Assembly: GCA_028023455.1 (NCBI GenBank)
Contig: JAQFVV010006231.1
Coordinates: forward strand, 3,245,478-3,309,477
Length of the DNA: 64,000 nt
Direction: 5' to 3'
DNA from: Epiperipatus broadwayi
Taxonomy: Eukaryota; Onychophora; Udeonychophora; Euonychophora; Peripatidae
Position numbers and translations under genes: made by a program. Below are positions 26,901 to 35,900 of this stretch, piece after piece (the stretch's first letter is position 1; every line of letters starts with the position of its first letter). Under the pieces are notes generated by a model. That model was not told the origin of the DNA, made no database searches, and saw nothing but the letters and a program-made list of their open reading frames with translations.

Positions 26901-29900
26901 TATTTATAATTAAATAGAATGGTTTCGTTTATATATACATGTATTAAAAATGCATTTATTTTACAAAATGGTCAATGTCTTATATTCACCTAAGCAAATA
27001 TAAATGTGATTTAAAAATAGAAGTATGAGCAATTGCACTTCGTTTGGTTGTACAATTATTATATAATTAATCTATCTATTTTTTTTTTTAAAATTGTGTG
27101 TTAAAATTATATTTACCTAAACAGCATATGCAATATTTATTTCTTTTTTAAAATTTCATTATATATATATATATATACTATGACTAGAAGACATTTTAAT
27201 TATTCATTGCTTCAGTGTATGAATCTTAATCTCAAAGTATTATTATACACAGAGCTGATTCCATAGGTATAGTGGTGAGGCAACTAACTTAGGTACCAAA
27301 TTGAAATGAATACTTATAGTTAAAACATTTTCATTTAATATATATACATCTTTTAATTTCTTTGGTAGACTATTTTAATAAAGCCTTTTCAATATTTTTA
27401 AAATGCATAATTTTTAAGACTTGTCTCAGGTACGAATTTCAACCAGCCAGGCTCTGTTTAATATATAAAGATTAGAAATAACTCTATCTTATGTTGATTA
27501 TTTATTGGCCATACTAGAATGCTTTTTTTATATTTCTGATGTAAATTTAAATGTGTCCCTTAATAATATCCCTTACCAGAAAGCGCAATCTGAGATTGCA
27601 AATATAAATAATCAAAATAAGAGTCATAGATCACATGGCCCTATTCTCATAAGCTTGTAAATTATAAACAATAAAGATTAAATGCTGGCTTTGGGTTGGT
27701 ATTTTTAGATCTAGTGTCTGAATCTACCCTAGCACCTCTCTGAGGAGTGCCAAAGCACGAAACCATTGTCAGAGATTGGGGGGGGGGGAGTCCTGACGGA
27801 GATATTTTAAATGCTTTCTCTGGCTAAGCATTTATCACAAAGCTTGTTGAGGAATTGGAAATCCTCTTTGTTTGCAAATGTAAATGATTATTTTATATGT
27901 AGAAACCTTTTGTCAAAAAGGAATAGTGCAATGATATTGGCCATACACAGAAAATGAAATTGTTTTTATTGCCTTACATATAATTTGAAAATGTTGTATC
28001 TATTAATATATATTTGACTTAATGTTAATTACTCATAAGATTGTTAAAAAAAGTAAAAATGACTTTACCTTATGTTGATTATTTACTGGCTATATTAAAA
28101 TGAAGTTATGTACATCTAGAATAAATTTAAATTTAACCCTTGATAATATTTATTATTTCTATTATATCTGGGAAGGCAAATATAAAGAGTGGTATTCTAC
28201 TTATAGGCATTCTGAAAAAGAGGCAGTACAATGATATTGTCAACACATAAACAAGAAAGTCCTTATCTTAAATATTATTTGAAAATTCTGTATTTATTGA
28301 TATTATATATATAATGACATGGACAAACTTTAATATTTTTTCTACATGATTTCTTTTTCACATCTACTAAAGTTTAAATGACAGAGTAGTGGATTCATCA
28401 AGGATCACAGTTAAAAATTGATCACTTCAGGTACTCAAACTTCAGTTGACCTTCTAGCCAATCTTCATTAATGAAATATCTGCATAACAATATTTTAATT
28501 AAATATTTATAATAATAGTAGTAATATTCAAATACAAGTACTGAATCTTAGATGTAATCAAAGGGGATTTGAACACAGACTTTCAAGCTCTCTTCAGCTA
28601 TTCACTCTATCATAAATGACTGATACACATGATTATATACATGTGAGAAAGGTAAATGGTCTCCAATATACATATTTCATAATAATAGCAGCAGCAGTAG
28701 TAGTAGCAGCAGCAGTAATCAGAAAAATATTTTCAAAGAAATCACCATTATTTTTTTCTAATAGTCTATAATTTGGAAGCTACAATTGTGGTGCATAGCA
28801 AGGAAAATATACTTAACTCAAACTAAACTATGAAGTATAATACATTAAGTCCTTTTAATGCACTTAATTCAAACTAAACTATGATGCATAATAAATTAAG
28901 TCCTTTTGAATGTTTTTTTTTTAAATATATGATTAAATTATTTTATTACATATAACTAAAGAATAAATGTAGTTATCATACATAATAATTATAGTGAAAA
29001 AACTTACTCTTAAAACATTAGTTTAGATATTGACATTTATTAGGATGAATCTCAAATTCATGTTGGTTTGTAATTTAGATTCTCAAGGCAGAGTTAATTT
29101 CTATTCATTCTAATAACTTTGTTATTAAAAATATGTAAATATTAAATTATACAGCACAGATATTAATAATTGGATGGATAAACTTTCTCTTAAAACACTA
29201 ATTATATTATTGCAATGTTCTTTAATATCAAAGTAATCCATGTTGCAGAGGTTAAATAAATCCATTTTTACCTGCTTACGAAAATCTTATATGTATAGTA
29301 AATTAGACAATAATATTTATTTCACCCCCAACATGAATTGTTTTGACACTAAAAAGTGTTATATTCATATAGATAGTGCTTTAAGAGATAGTTTATCACT
29401 TCATTTATTGCATATTATTATAAATGTTTAGTTTGATATCTGTATAATTGTATGCTTACAAAGTTATTAAAATGAATAGAAATTGAGTCTACATCATGAA
29501 TTTAAATTAGTCAAAAACATCTTTGCTGACTTGAAATTCTTCCTAATATATATTATCTAATCTTCTATCCAAATAAGATCTTGGAAGGGCAGACAAAAAT
29601 GCATTTGTTTGTGTCAGAAACATGTTACTTTGATACTAGAAAGCATTACATTAATATAGCTTTCTATTTAAAAGAAGGTTTATCTCTCCAATTATTATAT
29701 AATTTGATATTGATTTTGTAGATATTTGATGAAAACCCCTAGTAGAAGTTAAAACAATCAAAGAAAATAAAGACTATTACATGTGATTAAGCCTAATATT
29801 GCAATTTGTTAAGTTTTTTAAATATCTGTATAGATGTAGGTGCCTAATAGCAGTGTTTATTTGAAATACTTAATATTAATTTAATTATTTAACAGGACAA

Positions 29901-32900
29901 ATTTCTTTAAAAAACAAATCATAAAAGGTTTTTTTAATACATATTTTTCTTTAGAATACATATATTATGTTGAAACAATAGCAAATTTTTACACCATAGT
30001 GCCTCCTAATTCAAGCTCTACAAATCAATACATGCTAGAAAAGTTTGCATTTTAATATTTATCCAGTGCTTTCTCATCAGTTAGAAGCTTTGGGTATGGG
30101 AATAGTGCAATTAGATCCTTCAGTCTAATGCATCCCTATAGCACTCATCTTTTACCTTTTTGGTTAATTGAAAAGTCTATCAGCCCAAAATGAAAACACA
30201 ATAATTCTTGCAATCCAACTAACTTGCTTATATAATCATACAGATCTAAATCCAGTTTGGTATCTATACATTTTAGTATCTTTGGTTTTTTAATGACTAT
30301 AGTTACCATTATCCTGTGTCTAGGATTGGTATTAAACCATTGCATGACACGACCACTTTTTTTATGCTTATGCAAGCCATTAAAATAATAGAAAATTTGT
30401 TCATACAATATTGCCACCTAGTGTAAGCTCTAGTAATCAATAGATATTAGACAATTGTGCATTTTAATCTCTATCAGTACCTGTCCCCAGACTAGTTTTT
30501 AATTTATGGCTTTCATTGGTAAGAAGCCTTGGATGTGGGAATAGTGCACCTCAATCTTTGGATCTAATGCATCTGATCTCCAGCACCTATCTTTTAGATT
30601 TTTGGTGAACTATAAATCCATCATCCCAAACCTAACTAATTTGCTTGTATAGTCAAACAAATATGAATCCACTTCAGTATCTATATATTTCAATGTCTTT
30701 GGTTTTTTTATTAACCATAGTCACCATTATTTTTTTTAGAATTGATATTAAACCATTAAAACATAACATGACCACCTTTTCTTATGCTTATAAAAGTAGC
30801 AGCAATTTTTTTCATGCAGTAGTGACAAAAATTTATACAGTTTTAACAGCTTGTGGAAGCATAAGAAAAGTGGTCATGTGATATATTAAGCTGGTTAGAT
30901 TTTTTTTTATTTCCAACTTCACAAAAATAAAGTTAGAAATAGTAATTAAATACACAACACTTAAGTAAGTATTTTGGAAATTATTTTAATATATTTTTAT
31001 ATTATTTTTAATTTTTTATCCAGGTAACAGAATTAATCTATGTTCATAGTAAATTAATGATCGTTGACGATAAATTGGCCATTATTGGATCAGCCAATAT
31101 CAATGATCGAAGTATGCTTGGTAAGAGAGACAGTGAAATGGCTGTCGTTATTGAAGATCAAGAGACAGAAAATTCACTTATGAATGATCAAGAATATCAA
31201 GCTGGAAAATTAGTTGGAAGTCTTCGTAGAACACTTTTCAGGTATATCACCATTCAGCAGGTGTATTTTTACTATCATTATAAAACTAAAATTGAAGACG
31301 TGTCATTACAAAATTTCAGGATTACAATTATATCACTTTTTAATAGGATAATTGTTAAAATAATTTCTTTGCAAAAAAATTTGAATATGATGTTCTATAA
31401 AAACTTTTTTTATTCCATCTTCTGAAAAGCAAATAAATGAATTAAAGTCTGGTCTGTAGATAAATGTTTCTGACAGCACCAAAACAAATTTTTATTTAGA
31501 GTGATGACATTCTGTAAGTAATCAATAAACATATATATTATAGCATGTATTGAAGCTAGCCATGTAAACATAAAGGAGAAAGAAAAAAAACATGAGAGAA
31601 AGTAATACAATATTGATTTGTCTTTATAAAGTGTCAATAAGTTTTATTTTAGTTAAACTAAATAAAATAAAAGACATTGAATTATGAAAATACAGATTTA
31701 TTTAATTAAATAAATAATTAGAATAAAAAAAAGAATTTAATTAGTTTTTTAGATATTAAGTGTAGTTAACAATGTAATTAAAAAAATATAAATATTTAAA
31801 TAGGGGGGGGGGGAAGCAGGTAAACCAAGAATTTATGTGCCATACAGATATAGAATTATGAAATACTTTTCAAAAAACAGTGACAAGAAAAAAAAGAGCT
31901 AAAAATTTTTTGTATAGTCTTGTCATCATTATCTTTTCCATCTTTTCTTTAAGTCAGGAATGCAAACACCAGCAAAGTCTGAAGAAAGTAACATGTTGGT
32001 GCAAGTTACAAAAACTGAACCATATAGAAATAGTGCTGATACATTAATTGAAAAGGGGTAGTGTTATTCCATAAAAATGATAAATATGGCCTCTTGTACA
32101 GATATTGTCATCATGTGCAGCTAAACCTCTGGTTTGTACTCATTCTCAGTTTTCCACGATATGCAATCAAGTAATAAGTGAATTCCTTGCATATTGCCCT
32201 ATAATGTAAAAATCTAAAAGTAAGCATATCACTTTTGAAAGGTATTCATCTATCTACTAGAGGATAATCTGTTAAAAATAATATCATAGGAGAAAAAAGT
32301 ATATGTAGAATAAGAGAAATGAGAGGTTAACATTAAATCTCTGACCAGCTGACTTTGAAGCTATATATAAAATCAATTCAGTTTTAGTTATTTTAATCTT
32401 CCAAAGCTTATGAACAAAAAGTGGACTAGAAAGTCAACTCAACTGAATGATTTCAGTTTGAAGCTATGTGGAATCAAATGCCCTACCATAATTAATCATT
32501 CTCTAATGTGCGTGAATTAAAGTTAACCAAGAAACTGATCAAACTGAATGATAAATAAATTTGAAACCACATGAAAGCAGGACTCAAAGAAACATAAGCT
32601 TTAAGTAAAAATCCCAAAGAACACAAAATACTTTACCTAAAATGAATATAAATTATTAGAATCCACTGAAGTCATATCATATATTTCTGTCAATATTAAT
32701 ATTTTTTCTTCTATATTTTACAAATATGCATAATTCAATTTTTTTATATATTTTTATTTTAATGTTTTTTTATTATTATTTTAATATGTCATAGGTTGAA
32801 TGATTATATTATGTAAATTTTTAGGACTAATCCAATTATGATAGTAAAATAAATTTAATTTGCTAACTCATTACAAGTAGTCTTTAGTCCTTGTTCCATA

Positions 32901-35900
32901 TTCTTTTGTAAAAATTGGAGAAGAGACTAAAAATAAATAAAAAATAGTGGAAAAATCTAATGAAGAAATTATAACTGTGAATTAAATGTCAAATGTAGTA
33001 AAAACTGTCACTGAATTGAAAAACAGGGATGCTACTGTGAATGAGTTTAAATTTAATACAAATACAAAATATCGCAACACAGAGATGAATTTTTTTTGAT
33101 TATTTGATTAGAGATAAACAATTATTCATGTTTGTTGTATCAATAAAAGGGTTGACCCTATAATTAATTGTCTTGTTTAACTGAGCCAGTTGTGGATCAA
33201 TGGAAGGATTTTAACATCAACGAAGTGAGAGAGGAGTCTGAATCATCCCAAAAAATATCCTTATAGAAGTGGTACCCAAATGACAGACATTATACAAAAA
33301 TAAAAATGACTGTAATGCCCAGTGATGGATCTTCTTTTTGAACTGAACCAATTATATAATAATGATGGTCAGTGAATATGACTGGTTTTAATGTTGAGAA
33401 TAAATAAACTTAAGAGGCCCATTCTGATGATCATAATTAATTAAGATATTCAGGCTAAATATATCAAGTGTGATATACTCTAAAACACATTAACTTCAGC
33501 ATATCATTATAGTAAGTGTAGATAGACAGTTATGCAGATCATTTATATATAGAAGAGGAAAACTTCATATAGCTAGAAGAAAGGATTGCATGCAGGGTTC
33601 AAATCAACTGATTGCATATAAAATGTGTTAGCAAAGGTTTGTGTGTATGTCTTTAAAACTAATAAAAAGTCTATTAAGATTAATTACATATTGTTAATAA
33701 AAATATTTTTTTTATTTTCTGATTCTAATGAAACGAAACTTTTTTTTTTTTATTATGAGTCTGAAATTGTGTACTAAGAAGATTAATTTGCTTTACTTTG
33801 AAACTAAATAAAGAATTGGTGATTGTGTGACTTCTAGAAGTATTGTGGTCTTAAAGTACTATGATATAAAACAATAATTAAATATCATTGATAGTAATTT
33901 CCTCTTATTCCTTCTCCTTATTTGAACTTGCCAATATTTAGACTGTCAAATAACTCAAATTATGCACTTTTATTACTTCTGAATCAAAAATAAAATTGTT
34001 ATTGAGAAGTTTACCATTAACTTCTGCTATTCTTCTACAAATGTTTCTCTTACATTTAATATAAAATATTAAGTAATCATTTACAAATAAAAAAATGTAT
34101 ATAATTGCAAGAGCAGTGGTTTCAATTTTTCATTGCACATAAGATAGATTGGAAAATAAATTTGATGATTCCTAGAAATATTGAAATTAATTTTGTAATA
34201 TGTCATATTTTAATTTTTTTAAGTAACATAGTTATGACTATTCTATGCTGTTTGTAGAAAACAGTGAAATAATAAATGTTGATAATACAAATGAGTATGA
34301 AACAGAACACATTCTAATGCTAACTGGATGACAAACAGGAAAAACTTCTCAATTGGATAACAAAACAAAACAAAAAAATAGGCATTTCAAGAGTTAGATT
34401 GCAAAATGAAATTATTTAATATATATGGTGAATTAAAATATTTGATAGAATTTTTTGTGAAAAATCCTCATTGTATTAACTGTCCAAAATCAAGTGAATA
34501 TACTTGACCTTTATTAGATATATTTTATAAAAACTGTCACTTTTTACAAAGTTTGTTTTAGCATTTTATATGCTGAATTACACTTTAAACTTTTATTATA
34601 AACTCCAAAGCTGTATTATACTGCCATATAACATTAATTCTAATTTGACTTTCAAACACTTGGACACTGTGGTAAAAAAACTTAGAATTTATATTTTAAA
34701 TTAAGCTTAACACTTTCAAAATCTAATTATGGTTTCATAATTGTAGCAATGAATTTTGAGTAGGAGAGTAGTTATATAGATAATATATATTTATTTAAAT
34801 TTATTCAAATATGTGCAGTAAATTAGATAACCCACTTTTTGAGGGGAAACAGGATTCCTTTTTGTTTATGGAGTTGCAATTGTTGGCTATATGCCATGCC
34901 TTATGTCATGCCTCCTTGATGTTGCACTTGGCATTTCTCTCTATGCATGCAATGCTGACTATTTTGGGCATTTTGGTGTTTGAGGAATATGGATTTATAT
35001 TCTGGATTACCTTTCACTCTGTTGCAAAGATATTGATGTTGTGATAGCAAGGTTTATGCATGATTCACCATAGTAGACTGTATTGCATCCAACTTGGGTA
35101 CACACAATCTTGTATACTGCATAAGGCATTTGTTTTGTAGGGAGTTTATTTTTTGAGTTGTTTATTAGTCTATTTTTTTGAGAGAAGGGTGTGGAAGCTT
35201 ACTCAATGTGATTTGCAACAGATTTTAGTTTAGTTTTTGTTGAACTTTGAGATATAAGGGAGTAGTATCTATGCCTTATCATCTGTTGGAGGATTTGCTC
35301 TTATTTTGTTATAGAATTTGTTGTTATGTTAGCAAATATTTTGTATTTAAATCTTATCTGGCTCAAATCATTTATATAGTTTCTCTATGTTGGCTTTATG
35401 GTTAGCTTCTAGTTTACATAAGTAAAGATTTCTATGGAGAAATGTTGTTAAACTGACATATTTATGTATTTTGAGTGAGATTGATTCAGGGTGCATATAT
35501 TCTCTTATTTCTATTGGATTAATAACAAATTTTATAGTTTAAGTGAAGCCTTTCTCTCTGTATATATATACAGATATTTTATTACTTTTTTATCACCTTT
35601 ATCTTCTACTGTCCAGGTTAATGTCAATTTTACTTCAAGCTCCAGTTTAATCTGTTAATTTGAAGTTCTAAGACACATATGAAGATATCATTTATGTATC
35701 ATGCATATATTAGACTGGGTATGTTTCCTGTGCAATTAGGAAGTATTTTATTTTTAATGCTATTGAGAAATATGCTGGATACTATTCCATTTATTGGCAA
35801 AACAATTGATCAGCCATTCCCCATGTTATAATGTCCATTAAAAAGGGTTGTAATGTTTTGGTCTATCCAGTTAAGGTAGTCTACATAAAATTGGTTCCCT

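Larger units (their letters stand above)
10907..31023 (+). other. PLD intron C-D (20.1 kb)
   Basis: This is a phase-0 intron bounded by GTAAGT at 10907 and CAG at 31021-31023. The inserts are listed separately. In 17600-19600, 22400-24480 and 25450-27700 I see nothing beyond AT-rich sequence, low-complexity runs and short microsatellites. Confidence 0.85.

Noticed and set aside
30145-30417. 90-residue minus ORF as a gene
   Set aside because: It falls inside a tandem duplication and the second unit does not preserve the frame.
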